Assembly (NCBI RefSeq): GCF_014217565.1
Contig: NZ_CP043661.1
Span: 1,178,001 to 1,242,000 of the forward strand
From: Kribbella qitaiheensis
GTDB lineage: Bacteria > Actinomycetota > Actinomycetes > Propionibacteriales > Kribbellaceae
Direction: 5' to 3'
Length of the DNA: 64,000 bases
The notes below the pieces were generated by a model. That model was given only the letters and a program-made list of their open reading frames with translations, was not told the origin of the DNA and ran no database searches. Each line of letters opens with the position of its first letter. The stretch's first letter is position 1. The position numbers and the translations under genes are program-made. Shown here piece by piece: positions 52,748-62,042 of the stretch.

Positions 52748-54010
52748 TCAGCCTGCCGCGTTGAGTCGAGCGGCCGACCAGACCATCAACAGGGCGAAGA
52801 CGGCCCCGATCGCCAGACACGCGATACCAATCGAGGTGAGGCTGATGAGGAAGCCGAAGGTGGTCATCGCGACCGGCATCAGGGCTTCGTCGGAGAGGCT
52901 GGTGATGCTGCTCGTGCGGCCGAGGTACGCCGGGTCGATCGTCTGCTGGAATGCCGCCGACAACTGCGCCGACGCGAGCCCGGCAGTGAACCCGATCGTC
53001 GCCATCGCCGCGAACACGCCACCCCGAGGTACGTACCCGATCGCTGCACACCCAGCCGCCTGAAGGATCAGCACCAGCAACCCGGTCCGGGCGAGGTTCC
53101 GCGGCTTCCACCGCATCGCCAACAACGCTCCGACGGCCGCTGCGACGCCCGAGCAGGCCTGGAACAGCCCAAGCGATCCAGCTCCCCACCCTGCACTGTG
53201 AGTCCGCTGCACCAATCCGACCGCTAGCACCGGCCCGACGCACAGATTCAGCCCGAAGAACGCGATCACCAACGTGCGCGCCGAGACGGACCGGCGCAGG
53301 TACCCGAACCCTTCGCGCAGATCCGTCAGCACCGATGCGCCCGACGCTGGGGGCTGCGGCAACCGCGGCTTCACCACGGCCACCAACCCCACGGCGATCA
53401 CCGCGAACGACACCGCATCCACAACCATCACCGAGGCGAGCCCGCCATGCGCCACCACCAGACCGCCGAGCGGAGCACCCACGAACACGGCCAGCCGGTT
53501 CGCCAACTGGTTGCCCGCCGCGAGTTTCACCAGGTCATCGCGCTGGACCATCCGGCGCGGCAGCGTGCCGGCCGCCGGTCCGTAGATCGCATCCACCGCG
53601 CCGAACACCACCGCCACGACAAGCAGCAAGGGCAGCGAGACGCCCCACATCCCGATGAACGCGGCTGCCAGTGACAGCACCAGGATTCGCCCGAGGTTGG
53701 CCACGATCATGGTCCGGCGCGCGTCGATCCGGTCCGCCAGCGCACCGCCGTACAGGAGGGTGAGCGCCTTCGGCAGCGCGCCAATGCCCATCACCAGGCC
53801 GGCGCCCGCAGGGGTCGTCACCTGGGCGGCGCTCCAGGCCAGTCCGATGTACCAGGCGACGTCGCCGGTCTGTGAGACCGCGTTCGAGACGATCCACCCC
53901 TGCACCCGCCGATCCCGCGACAACGGCGGAAACACCACCTCGGCCGCCCCCTCTTCAGCCGACGCCGTCTCCGCCCCGCCACTCGCTCCGGCCTCCACCT
54001 TCCCGCTCAT
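52748..54010 (-). CDS. MFS transporter (MFS_3/EntS-like exporter)
   Basis: A 420-residue protein with twelve hydrophobic segments. GWIVSNAVSQTGDVAWYIGL, the loop-2/3 motif GGALADRIDARRTMIVANLG, and FGAVDAIYGPAAGTLPRRMV are typical of the MFS_3 (EntS/MacA-like) exporters for siderophores or drugs. The ATG at 54010 overlaps the stop of the ArsR-like gene (ATGA), so both form an operon led by their own regulator. Confidence 0.9.
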   Translation of the reverse strand: MSGKVEAGASGGAETASAEEGAAEVVFPPLSRDRRVQGWIVSNAVSQTGDVAWYIGLAWSAAQVTTPAGAGLVMGIGALPKALTLLYGGALADRIDARRTMIVANLGRILVLSLAAAFIGMWGVSLPLLLVVAVVFGAVDAIYGPAAGTLPRRMVQRDDLVKLAAGNQLANRLAVFVGAPLGGLVVAHGGLASVMVVDAVSFAVIAVGLVAVVKPRLPQPPASGASVLTDLREGFGYLRRSVSARTLVIAFFGLNLCVGPVLAVGLVQRTHSAGWGAGSLGLFQACSGVAAAVGALLAMRWKPRNLARTGLLVLILQAAGCAAIGYVPRGGVFAAMATIGFTAGLASAQLSAAFQQTIDPAYLGRTSSITSLSDEALMPVAMTTFGFLISLTSIGIACLAIGAVFALLMVWSAARLNAAG

Positions 54011-54573
54011 GGCCGGGCCGGTACACCGTGCGCGAAGACGAACCCGGACTGCGCACCCGGTCCGGAATCCGGCGTCTCGACGTACTCCTGGATCAGTTCG
54101 CTGATCCGCGAACCGAGCTCGGCAAGCCGCTCCGGCGTCAGTGTGACCCAACTCTCGGTCGCGAAAGCCGCCCGCACCCAGGCCTCGTCGTACCCGGTCC
54201 GCCGGTCGAACCATTGCCGAACTTTGGCCGTGTGATGCCCGAGATTCGCCTCCTCGGCGGTAGCCGCGACCAGCTCCCCCGCCGGGTCTCCGCCGGCGTC
54301 GGCGATCGACCACGAGTACGACGCCTTGGCGCTGCGCCACCACCGCTCGCGGCGGTTCTTGGCGAGCTCGGGCGCCTCCTCGATCACGCCCGCGGCGGCC
54401 AGAACTTTCAGGTGATGACTGATGTTGCCGACCAGCTCCCCGGTCGACTCCGCCAGCCGGGACGCGGTCGCCGGGCCGTCGACCCCGAGCAGGTCGATCA
54501 GCCGGCGGCGGAGCGGGTGGTGAATCGCGGCGATCACGGAGGCATCGGCCGAACGGCGGTTGGCAGGAGTCAT
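54007..54573 (-). CDS. ArsR-like winged-helix transcriptional regulator
   Basis: A 188-residue protein. The winged helix at about 8-85 has VIAAIHHPLRRRLIDLLGVD, ATASRLAESTGELVGNISHH and LKVLAAAGVIEEAPELAKNR. No metal-binding Cys motif is present, so it probably senses an organic ligand through the C-terminal 100 residues. The ATG at 54573 was chosen because longer forms pass through two palindromic operators. It controls itself and the MFS exporter. Confidence 0.85.
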   Translation of the reverse strand: MTPANRRSADASVIAAIHHPLRRRLIDLLGVDGPATASRLAESTGELVGNISHHLKVLAAAGVIEEAPELAKNRRERWWRSAKASYSWSIADAGGDPAGELVAATAEEANLGHHTAKVRQWFDRRTGYDEAWVRAAFATESWVTLTPERLAELGSRISELIQEYVETPDSGPGAQSGFVFAHGVPARP

Positions 54574-54593
54574 GACGGCGAGACTACTTTCCA

Positions 54594-54619
54594 CAAGAAG
54601 TCTTGCGCAAGAGCTCTTG
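54594..54619. promoter_or_regulatory. Tandem palindromic operators of the ArsR-like/MFS operon
   Basis: CAAGA-AG-TCTTG (54594-54605) and the perfect 12-bp palindrome CAAGAGCTCTTG (54608-54619) are 14 bp apart centre to centre, 20-45 bp before the start codon. Confidence 0.7.
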
Positions 54620-54677
54620 CAGATCACGATTCGAGCGCGAATCAATCTCGACCACGCTGCTAGACTTATCCATTATT

Positions 54678-54692
54678 TGAGATTGCGTCTCA
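54678..54692 (+). promoter_or_regulatory. Inverted repeat in the cys operon promoter region
   Basis: TGAGA-TTGCG-TCTCA, 5-bp perfect arms in an AT-rich stretch about 55-65 bp before the leader peptide. Candidate site for a sulfur regulator. Confidence 0.4.
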
Positions 54693-54745
54693 CGATGCAG
54701 GAATGGGAGTTGATTTACGGGCGAACTGAGCCGAGTCTTATCAGC

Positions 54746-54838
54746 ATGCTCGCTGCCCGCTCGACTCATCTCGTAGGTCGGATTCACATCGACCTCGGTC
54801 GTATGCGCAGCGCCATCTGTTGTCCTTCGATGCTCTGA
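54746..54838 (+). CDS. Cys-Cys leader peptide of the sulfate-assimilation operon
   Basis: A 30-residue frame: MLAARSTHLVGRIHIDLGRM then RSAICCPSML. It ends 142 bp before the sulfite reductase gene. The H-L-V-G-R-x-H-I-D-L-x-R...A-x-C-C pattern is like the short 'putative leader peptide' annotations of actinobacteria (form R-x-H-V-D-L-x-R-V-A-S-A-x-C). Adjacent TGT TGT codons near its end would stall ribosomes when Cys-tRNA is scarce. A hairpin follows 12 bp after the stop. No good ribosome site is visible, so a longer start (ATG near 54695) or leaderless start is possible. Confidence 0.65.
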   Translation: MLAARSTHLVGRIHIDLGRMRSAICCPSML

Positions 54839-54850
54839 CAGCCACCCTGC

Positions 54851-54867
54851 GGGCCAGTTGATGGCCC
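54851..54867 (+). promoter_or_regulatory. Hairpin after the Cys leader peptide
   Basis: GGGCCA-GTTGA-TGGCCC, perfect 6-bp arms. With the following GC-rich repeats (GGTGCGCACC at about 54892) it may be part of an attenuation structure. Confidence 0.4.
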
Positions 54868-54980
54868 CCGATCTCTGATCACCGCTGGGTGCGCACCGCG
54901 CAGACCCGAATCGAATCGACGACGCTTCGAGCTCGCTCAGCGCGGACGCACCTGTCTCTAGCAGACAAGGACCGTTCCGG

Positions 54981-56685
54981 ATGACTGGCGTCACCTCTGC
55001 TCCCCGCACCGATCCCCCTCGTAAGGCAGCCCGCCCGCGCAAGGGCAAGGGCGAAGGCCAGTGGGCGCTCGGCTATCGCGAGCCGCTGAACAAGAACGAA
55101 GAGAACAAGAAGAACGACGATGGCCTGAACGTCCGGGCCCGGATCGAGAACGTCTATGCGCACCGCGGGTTCGACTCGATCGACCCGGCCGATCTGCGTG
55201 GCCGGTTCCGCTGGTGGGGTCTCTACACCCAGCGCAAGCCCGGCATCGACGGCGGCAAGACCGCGACGCTGGAGCCGGAGGAGCTGGACGACAAGTACTT
55301 CATGCTCCGGGTCCGGATCGAGGGCGGCCAGCTCAGCACCGAGCAGCTCCGGGTGATCGCCGAGGTGTCCAGCACCTATGCGCGGGACACGGCCGACATC
55401 ACCGACCGGCAGAACATCCAGCTGCACTGGATCCGGGTCGAGGACGTGCCCGCGATCTGGCAGAAGCTGGAGGCGGTCGGGCTGTACACGACCGAGGCCC
55501 TGCGGCGACGTACCGCGGGTGATCATCTCGAGCCCGGTCGCGGGCATCGCGGCCGACGAGATCATCGACCCGACGCCGGCCATCGACGACATCGTCGAGA
55601 AGTACATCGGCAGCAACGAGTTCTCCAACCTGCCGCGCAAGTTCAAGACCGCGATGACTGGCCACCCCTCGCACGACGTGGTGCCGGAAGTGAACGACAT
55701 CAGCTTCGTCGGCGTGGTCCACCCCGAGCACGGCCCCGGCTTCGACCTCTGGGTCGGCGGCGGCCTGTCCACCACCCCGATGCTCGCTCAGCGCGTCGGT
55801 GCCTGGATCCCGCTCGACGAGGTGCACCTGGCCTGGAAGGGCGTCGTCAGCATCTTCCGCGACTACGGCTACCGCCGGCTGCGGAACCGGGCCCGGCTGA
55901 AGTACCTGATCGCCGACTGGGGCATCGAGAAGTTCCGCGAGATCCTCGAGAGCGACAAGTACCTCGGCCGCAGGCTGATCGACGGACCGTCGCCCGAGAT
56001 CCCCGCGGTACAAGGCGATCACGTCGGCGTGCACCAGCAGAAGGACGGCCGGTACTACGTGGGCGTGGCTCCCGTGGTCGGCCGGGTGTCGGGCAGCTCG
56101 CTGGCGAAGGTGGCCGACGTGGTCGCGGCGCATGGGTCGAACCGGATCCGGACCACGGCGCAGCAGAAGTTCATCGTGCTCGACGTCGAGGAGTCACAGG
56201 TCGAGTCTTTGGTTGCCGAGCTCAACGATCTCGGCTACCAGGCCCGGCCGTCGGCCTGGCGGCAGAACACGATGGCCTGCACCGGGATCGAGTTCTGCAA
56301 GCTCGCGATCGTCGAGACGAAGGCCCGCGCGGCCGAGTTGATCGGCGAGCTGGAGGAGCGCATCCCCGAGCTCGACGTACCGATCACCGTCAACGTCAAC
56401 GGCTGCCCGAACTCCTGCGCCCGCATCCAGGTCGCCGACATCGGCCTCAAGGGCCAGCTGGTACTAGATGCCGCCGGCAACCAGGTGCCGGGGTACCAGG
56501 TGCATCTCGGCGGCGGCCTCGGCCTGGACGCCGGCTTCGGCCGCAAGCTGCGCGGCCACAAGGTCACCTCCGACAACCTGGCCGACTACGTCGAACGCAT
56601 CACCCAGAACTACCTGAAAGAGCGGTCCGAGGGCGAGCGCTTCGCCCAGTGGGTCGTCCGTGCCGATGAAGGAGCACTTCAGTGA
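54981..56685 (+). CDS. sir: Ferredoxin-type sulfite reductase (one-base frameshift)
   Basis: Restored length is 567 residues. It reduces sulfite to sulfide with sirohaem and a 4Fe-4S cluster. Visible are the first ferredoxin-like half (RWWGLYTQRKPGIDGGKTAT, ADITDRQNIQLHWIRVEDVP), the EACGDVPRVIISSPVAG active-site segment spanning the shift, the second half VGVHQQKDGRYYVGVAPVVG, and the cluster cysteines in ACTGIEFCKLA and NGCPNSCARIQ. One extra C in CCC at 55498-55500 breaks the frame within an invariant motif. First enzyme gene of the operon. Confidence 0.92.
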
Positions 56686-56758
56686 GCGAGCGAAGCGAGT
56701 TCACCAATCAGCACAGTGCGCCTTCGTTCATCGGTGCCGCAGCGAAGCGAGGACACCG

Positions 56759-56908
56759 ATGAGCGAGCGCGCTGCACCGTTGTACTGCCCTTACTGCGGA
56801 GACGAGGACTTGCGTCCTTCCGAAGAAGGCCATGGCGCGTGGGAGTGCCGGCCTTGTGCACGGGTCTTTCAGCTGAAGATGATCGGACTGCGGGTGACGG
56901 TGGAATGA
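56759..56908 (+). CDS. Small zinc-ribbon protein in the cys operon
   Basis: A 49-residue protein with two CxxC pairs: LYCPYCGDEDLRPSEEG and WECRPCARVFQLKMIGL. A protein of this kind is often found between sulfite reductase and cysH in actinobacteria. It may deliver metal or iron-sulfur, or bind a partner; role unproven. The stop overlaps the cysH start (ATGA). The 73-bp spacer before it contains two partly repeated GAGCGAGCGAAGCGAG-type tracts. Confidence 0.75.
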   Translation: MSERAAPLYCPYCGDEDLRPSEEGHGAWECRPCARVFQLKMIGLRVTVE

Positions 56909-57588
56909 CGGACTTGAAGACACTGGCCGAAGAGGCCAACGAACGACTAGCCGACGCCTCGGCGCAGGAAGTACTGGCCTGGGCGCGGGAGACCTTCGGC
57001 GACGAACTGGTGGTCACCGCCTCGATGGCAGACGGGGCACTCCCCCACCTCGCGGCCGAGGCGGCCCCCGGTGTCGACGTTCTCTTCCTCGACACGGGCT
57101 ATCACTTCGCCGAGACCATCGGTACCCGGGACGCCGTCGCGGCGACCCTGCAGATCAACCTGATCAACGCCACCCCCAAGCAGACCGTCGCCGAGCAGGA
57201 CGCGACGTACGGCAAGGATCTGTTCGCCACCCAGCCCGACAAGTGCTGCGCGATGCGCAAGGTGGAGCCGCTGAACCGGGTCCTCTCGGGCTACAAGGCC
57301 TGGGTCACCGGCGTACGCCGGGAGGAGGCGCCGACCCGCGCCAACACCCAGGTCGTCGAGTACGACGAGAAGCGCGACATGGTGAAGCTGAACCCGCTCG
57401 CACCGTGGACGCAGGACGACCTCGACGGCTACATCTCCGACAACGGCGTACTGGTGAATCTCCTGCAGTACGACGGTTACCCGTCGATCGGCTGCGCGCC
57501 CTGCACGAAGCAGGTGGCACCCGGTGAGGATCCGCGCAGCGGTCGCTGGGCCGGCCAGGGCAAGATCGAATGCGGGTTGCACGTATGA
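56905..57588 (+). CDS. cysH: Adenylylsulfate (APS) reductase
   Basis: A 227-residue protein. The 4Fe-4S ligands of the assimilatory APS reductase type are C114-C115 (DKCCAMRK) and C197-C200 (GCAPCT). The catalytic Cys is in IECGLH at 221-226; the substrate loop is VTASMADGALPH. It reduces APS to sulfite with thioredoxin. Overlaps its neighbours on both sides by 4 bp. Confidence 0.94.
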   Translation: MTDLKTLAEEANERLADASAQEVLAWARETFGDELVVTASMADGALPHLAAEAAPGVDVLFLDTGYHFAETIGTRDAVAATLQINLINATPKQTVAEQDATYGKDLFATQPDKCCAMRKVEPLNRVLSGYKAWVTGVRREEAPTRANTQVVEYDEKRDMVKLNPLAPWTQDDLDGYISDNGVLVNLLQYDGYPSIGCAPCTKQVAPGEDPRSGRWAGQGKIECGLHV

Positions 57589-58535
57589 CGGCGACGATCG
57601 AGGCGAATGAGGCTCCCGTGACGGCAGCGACCACCCCGACCACCACTGTGACCGAGTTGGACGCGCTGGAGAGCGAGTCGATCTTCGTCTTTCGTGAGGT
57701 GGCCGCCGAGTTCGAGCGGCCGGTGATCCTGTTCTCGGGCGGCAAGGACTCCATCGTCATGCTGCACCTGGCGCGGAAGGCGTTCGCGCCGGCGCCGGTG
57801 CCGTTCACGCTGCTGCACGTCGACACCGGCCACAACTTCCCCGAAGTACTGGCCTACCGCGACTCCGTCGTCGAGACGCTGGGCCTGCGGCTCGAGGTCG
57901 CCCAGGTCGAGGACTACCTCGCCGACGGGCGGCTGCGGGAGCGCGCGGACGGGACCCGGAACCAGCTGCAGACCGTTCCGTTGCTCGACGCGATCAACTC
58001 GCACCGGTTCGACGCCGTCTTCGGCGGCGGCCGCCGCGACGAGGAGCGCGCCCGCGCCAAGGAGCGGATCTTCAGCCTGCGCGACGAGTTCGGTCAGTGG
58101 GACCCGCGCAACCAGCGGCCCGAGCTGTGGTCGCTCTACAACGGCAAGCACCGGCCGGGCGAGCACGTCCGGGTGTTCCCGCTGTCCAACTGGACCGAGC
58201 TGGACATCTGGAACTACATCGAGCGCGAAGAGATCGCTCTCCCGAGCATCTACTACGCCCACGAGCGGGACGTCTTCGAGCGTGACGGCATGTTGCTTGC
58301 CGTCGGCCCCTACTCCCAGCCGCGCGACGGCGAGACGGTCGGCAGTCGCGTCGTCCGTTACCGGACCGTCGGCGACATGTCCTGCACCGGAGCAGTAGCC
58401 AGTACCGCGGTGACGGCTGCTGAGGTCGTCGTCGAGGTCGCGGCGAGCGAGATCACCGAGCGCGGCGCCACCCGGGCCGACGATCGCGCCAGCGAGGCAG
58501 CGATGGAAGACCGCAAGCGGGAGGGGTACTTCTGA
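57585..58535 (+). CDS. cysD: Sulfate adenylyltransferase subunit 2
   Basis: A 316-residue protein. The PP-loop SGGKDS is at 51-56, followed by LLHVDTGHNFPEVLAYRD and FGGGRRDEERARAKERIFSL. It adenylates sulfate with ATP. Residues 270-300 (TAAEVVVEVAASEITERGAT) include the usual sequence. The ATG overlaps cysH, and the stop overlaps cysN (TGATG). Confidence 0.95.
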   Translation: MTATIEANEAPVTAATTPTTTVTELDALESESIFVFREVAAEFERPVILFSGGKDSIVMLHLARKAFAPAPVPFTLLHVDTGHNFPEVLAYRDSVVETLGLRLEVAQVEDYLADGRLRERADGTRNQLQTVPLLDAINSHRFDAVFGGGRRDEERARAKERIFSLRDEFGQWDPRNQRPELWSLYNGKHRPGEHVRVFPLSNWTELDIWNYIEREEIALPSIYYAHERDVFERDGMLLAVGPYSQPRDGETVGSRVVRYRTVGDMSCTGAVASTAVTAAEVVVEVAASEITERGATRADDRASEAAMEDRKREGYF

Positions 58536-59848
58536 TGGGTACGACGGAGCACACCCTTCTCCGGCTGGCCACGGCCGGCTCGGTGGACGACGGCAAGTCG
58601 ACGCTGGTCGGCCGGCTGCTGCACGACTGCAAGGCCATCCTGGCCGACCAGATCGCGCACGTTCAGACCGTGTCCGCAGCGCGCGGCGGCGACTTCGACT
58701 TCGCGCTGCTGACCGACGGCCTGCGGGCCGAGCGGGAGCAGGGCATCACGATCGACGTCGCCTACCGGTACTTCGCGACCGACAAGCGCTCGTTCATCCT
58801 GGCCGACTGCCCGGGACACGTGCAGTACACCCGGAACACCGTCACCGGCGCCTCGACCGCGGACGTCGTGATCATCCTGGTCGACGCGCGGCACGGCGTA
58901 CTGGAGCAGACCCGGCGGCACCTCGCCGTCGCGGGGCTGCTACGGGTGCCGCACGTGGTACTGGCGGTGAACAAGATCGACCTGGTCGGCTACGACGAGG
59001 CGATCTTCCAGGGAATCGCGAAGGACGTCTCGCAGCTCGCCGACCAGCTGGGCATCGCCGACGTGCAGGCGATTCCGGTGTCGGCGCTGATCGGGGACAA
59101 CATCGTGGAGCCCTCGGCCTCGACCAGCTGGTACGCGGGTCCGACGCTGCTGGAGTTCCTGGAGAGCGCTTCCGGGCGATCCGACGCGTCCGCCCAGCCG
59201 CTGCGCTTCCCGGTCCAGTACGTGATCCGGCCGCAGACCGACAACGAGTACCGCGACTACCGCGGCTACACCGGAACCGTTGCCTCCGGCACCGTTTCTG
59301 TCGGCGACCAGGTGATCGTGCTGCCGGCGGGCCGGCGTACGTCGGTCGCCGGGATCGACCGGGCCGTCATCAGCGCGACCACCACCGCGGTCGCCGAGCG
59401 GCCGTCCGCGGTCGCCGGTGAAGCCGTCACCGTCCGGCTCACGGACGACCTCGACGTCGCCCGCGGTTCGGTCATCGTCTCGGCCGACTCCTCCCCCGGC
59501 ACCCGCCGGGAACTGTCCGCCACGGTGTGCTGGCTGTCCGACCGTCCGCTGTCCGTGGGCGCCCGGCTGCTGATCAAGCACACCACCACCACCGCTCAGG
59601 CGATCGTCACCAAGATCTCCGGAGTGCTCGACCTCACGGCGTTGGAATTCACTGGGCTCGGAGTCATCGACGCCACCGGGCTGGATCTGAACGACATCGG
59701 CAAGGTGCAGCTCAAGGTCGCCGCACCGCTGGCCGCCGATCCGTACTCCAGCAACAACATCACTGGATCCTTCCTGCTGATCGACGCCCACGACGGGTGG
59801 ACGTTGGCGGCAGGCATGATCGACGACGAAGAAGGGGAACTGCTGTGA
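58535..59848 (+). CDS. cysN: Sulfate adenylyltransferase subunit 1 (GTPase)
   Basis: A 437-residue EF-Tu-like GTPase: G1 AGSVDDGKSTLVGRLL at 14-29, G3 LADCPGHVQYTRNTVTGAS, G4 LAVNKIDLVGYD. GTP hydrolysis drives APS formation by CysD. It lacks a fused CysC kinase, consistent with an APS (not PAPS) reductase next door. Stop overlaps the next gene (GTGA). Confidence 0.95.
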   Translation: MGTTEHTLLRLATAGSVDDGKSTLVGRLLHDCKAILADQIAHVQTVSAARGGDFDFALLTDGLRAEREQGITIDVAYRYFATDKRSFILADCPGHVQYTRNTVTGASTADVVIILVDARHGVLEQTRRHLAVAGLLRVPHVVLAVNKIDLVGYDEAIFQGIAKDVSQLADQLGIADVQAIPVSALIGDNIVEPSASTSWYAGPTLLEFLESASGRSDASAQPLRFPVQYVIRPQTDNEYRDYRGYTGTVASGTVSVGDQVIVLPAGRRTSVAGIDRAVISATTTAVAERPSAVAGEAVTVRLTDDLDVARGSVIVSADSSPGTRRELSATVCWLSDRPLSVGARLLIKHTTTTAQAIVTKISGVLDLTALEFTGLGVIDATGLDLNDIGKVQLKVAAPLAADPYSSNNITGSFLLIDAHDGWTLAAGMIDDEEGELL

Positions 59849-60639
59849 CTGCTCCAGCTCTCGTGATCCTCGCCCACGGCAGCCGCGATCCGCGCTCGGC
59901 CGCCACCGTCCACTCGCTCGTGAGCTGCCTTCGCGAGATGCGGGACGACCTGCGGATCGAAGCCTCCTTCCTCGACCACTGCCCGCCCACGCCGTACCAG
60001 GTGATCGACCGGCTCGCCTCCGAGGGCGTCGAAGAGGTCGTGATCCTCCCGCTGCTGCTGTCGTCCGCGTTCCACGCCCGCGTCGACGTACCGGCCGTGG
60101 TCGACGAGGCTCGCAGCCGCTTCCCGGACCTGCGCATCATCGCCTCCGATGTCCTCGGGTACGACGAGTCGCTGCTCGACGTTCTCGACCGGCGGATGCG
60201 CGCCGAGCTCAAGGACGGTCGCGTGCGAGAGCTGGACGCGCTCGTACTGGCTTGCGCCGGATCCAGCGACACCCAGGCGAACGCGGCCGTCGCACGGCTT
60301 GCGAGGCTCTGGGGCCAGCGGCACAAGCTGCCGGTCGTCGCTGCCTTCACCACAGCGGCCACGCCTTCGCCAGCAGAAGCTGTTCTGCAGTGGCGGCTGG
60401 AAGGTCGTCGCCACGTGGCGGTCGGCTCGTTCTTCCTCGCCCCGGGCACACTCCCGGACCGCGCCGAAGAGACCGCCCGCAAGGCCGGAGCAGTCGCGGT
60501 CTCCCGCCCCCTTGGCGTGAGCGCCGAGGTAGCCAGACTGGCTCTCCTCCGCTACGGCGTAGCCGGCCTAGACCTACTAACCCTCGAGCCGGCCCCCCGC
60601 CCGGTCCTGATGCGCCCAGAACTGGTCCGCACCGCCTGA
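59845..60639 (+). CDS. Sirohydrochlorin chelatase (CbiX/SirB-like)
   Basis: A 264-residue protein with two chelatase-like halves. The first opens LVILAHGSRDPRSAATVHSL (HGSRDP with the metal His) and has EVVILPLLLSSAFHARVDVP (second His). The second half has ALVLACAGSSDTQANAAVAR. It inserts iron into sirohydrochlorin to make sirohaem for the sulfite reductase. GTG start overlaps cysN. Last gene of the operon. Confidence 0.9.
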   Translation: MTAPALVILAHGSRDPRSAATVHSLVSCLREMRDDLRIEASFLDHCPPTPYQVIDRLASEGVEEVVILPLLLSSAFHARVDVPAVVDEARSRFPDLRIIASDVLGYDESLLDVLDRRMRAELKDGRVRELDALVLACAGSSDTQANAAVARLARLWGQRHKLPVVAAFTTAATPSPAEAVLQWRLEGRRHVAVGSFFLAPGTLPDRAEETARKAGAVAVSRPLGVSAEVARLALLRYGVAGLDLLTLEPAPRPVLMRPELVRTA

Positions 60640-60716
60640 TCCGTACTCCGCCCGGGTTCGCTTGGTTCGACCTGGTGCTCGCCGTCGGCTCGTCACTCCG
60701 TCCGGAGCGGTGACCT

Positions 60717-60756
60717 GAACGCGGCGAGAGCGCTTTCTGGCGTTCTCGCCGCGTTC
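60717..60756 (+). terminator. Terminator of the sulfate-assimilation operon
   Basis: GAACGCGGCGAGA / TCTCGCCGCGTTC, 13-bp perfect arms with a 14-base loop, 78 bp after the last stop. 60640-60716 holds no gene. Confidence 0.8.
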
Positions 60757-60767
60757 TCTGTCTAGTA

Positions 60768-61043
60768 CTACGGCCGTAGTTGGCCCTGTTCTCGTATGTA
60801 CGTCTGGGTCTTCTCGTGTTCGGCCAGCGCCCGGTAGATGCTGGAGAGGCTGGGGTTCTGCCCCTTGCGCCTGCCGGTGGGGATGAGCAGGTCTGGTTGG
60901 ATCTGCTCGACGGTCTCTCCGCCGTGCGGCGGCGGAGTACGTGCGTACGGCGCGGCACCCGGTGGCTGTGCCACCAGGTGCCGCATACCGGCGAGCGCGC
61001 GGGCTCTCGTGGCCGTCCCGAAGGCAGGTGCCGATCGGGTCAC
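60768..61043 (-). CDS. Unrecognised small protein or fragment
   Basis: A 91-residue frame. The C-terminal half, VEQIQPDLLIPTGRRKGQNP then SLSSIYRALAEHEKTQTYI, reads as a real helical protein and is not explained by overlap with another gene. The first half looks random. Possibly the tail of a mobile-element protein, given the Tn3 fragment nearby; no family recognised. Confidence 0.3.
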   Translation of the reverse strand: MTRSAPAFGTATRARALAGMRHLVAQPPGAAPYARTPPPHGGETVEQIQPDLLIPTGRRKGQNPSLSSIYRALAEHEKTQTYIREQGQLRP

Positions 61044-61094
61044 GGGTACGCCGGGGTGGGCTGGCCGGGCGGCCCCGGCGAGGGGTGTGTGGGG

Positions 61095-61871
61095 TCAGTT
61101 GGGCTGTGCGGTCGGCATGATCGTGACCTGCTGGAGGTTGACGTGCGGGGGCAGGGTGGCGATGAATCCGATGGTCTCGGCGATGTCGTGGGGGGTGAGC
61201 CACTGCATCGACTCCTTGGAGGCCTCCAGCCAGTCCAGGGCGCCCTGGTCGGTGACGTGGCTCTGCAGTTCGGTGCCGACGATGCCGGGCTCGATGGTCG
61301 ACACTCGGACGTTCTTCGCGCCCAGCTCGACGCGCAGATGGCGCGAGAGGTGGGTGACGTACGCCTTGGTGCCGGAGTACACGGCGAAGTTAGGGAAGAT
61401 GTTCTGCGCCGCGATGGATGAGGTGTTGATCAGGTCGGCGACGCCGCGCTTCTGGCCGACGCTCACCAGTTGCGGGGTGAAGGCGCCGATGACGTTCATC
61501 AGGCCGGCGATGTTCAGGTCGATCTGGTGCTGCCACTGGCCGGTGGCCAGTTCCTCGATCGGGGCGGGCAGCATGACGCCGGCGTTGTTGAACAGCAGGT
61601 CGGCGCCGCCCAGCTCGGTCTCGACGCGGTCGGCCGCGGCCCGGACGGCCGTGGTGTCGGTGACGTCGGCAGCGATGGCGACGGCGGTGCCGCCGTTCTT
61701 AGCGATCCGCTCGACCAGGTCCTGCAGCTTGTCGGCGCGGCGGGCCAGGACGACGACGCGAGCGCCGAGTGAGGCGAGCTTCTCGGCGGCGGCCTCACCG
61801 ATGCCGCTGGAGGCACCAGTGACCACGGCGACGCGGCCTTGGAGCGGGGTGGTGGAAGTGAGGGTGGACAC
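61095..61871 (-). CDS. SDR-family NAD(P)-dependent oxidoreductase
   Basis: A 258-residue classical SDR: RVAVVTGASSGIGEAAAEKL at about 13-32, ARRADKLQDLVERI after beta-2 (Arg pair, NADPH-type), GADLLFNNAGVMLPAP, catalytic S in INTSSIAAQNIFPNFA and YSGTKAYVTHLSRHL. This is the YdfG/'SDR with R-R-A-D-K-L' group common beside XRE regulators. Divergent from such a regulator at 62043 and probably controlled by it. Confidence 0.9.
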   Translation of the reverse strand: MSTLTSTTPLQGRVAVVTGASSGIGEAAAEKLASLGARVVVLARRADKLQDLVERIAKNGGTAVAIAADVTDTTAVRAAADRVETELGGADLLFNNAGVMLPAPIEELATGQWQHQIDLNIAGLMNVIGAFTPQLVSVGQKRGVADLINTSSIAAQNIFPNFAVYSGTKAYVTHLSRHLRVELGAKNVRVSTIEPGIVGTELQSHVTDQGALDWLEASKESMQWLTPHDIAETIGFIATLPPHVNLQQVTIMPTAQPN

Positions 61872-62042
61872 GATTTGCCTCCGTTGGGCATCGGGGGTGG
61901 GCGCCGAGTGGATCTCGGTACGCTCTCCATCACAACAGCCCGGTGCCCTGCCCGCGCGGCCATAGCTGGCCCTGTCCCGGCTGGTACTGGCAGGGCCACC
62001 CTAGGGCGGGCGGTCCGGTCGCGCCGTGGTCACACTGGGGGT

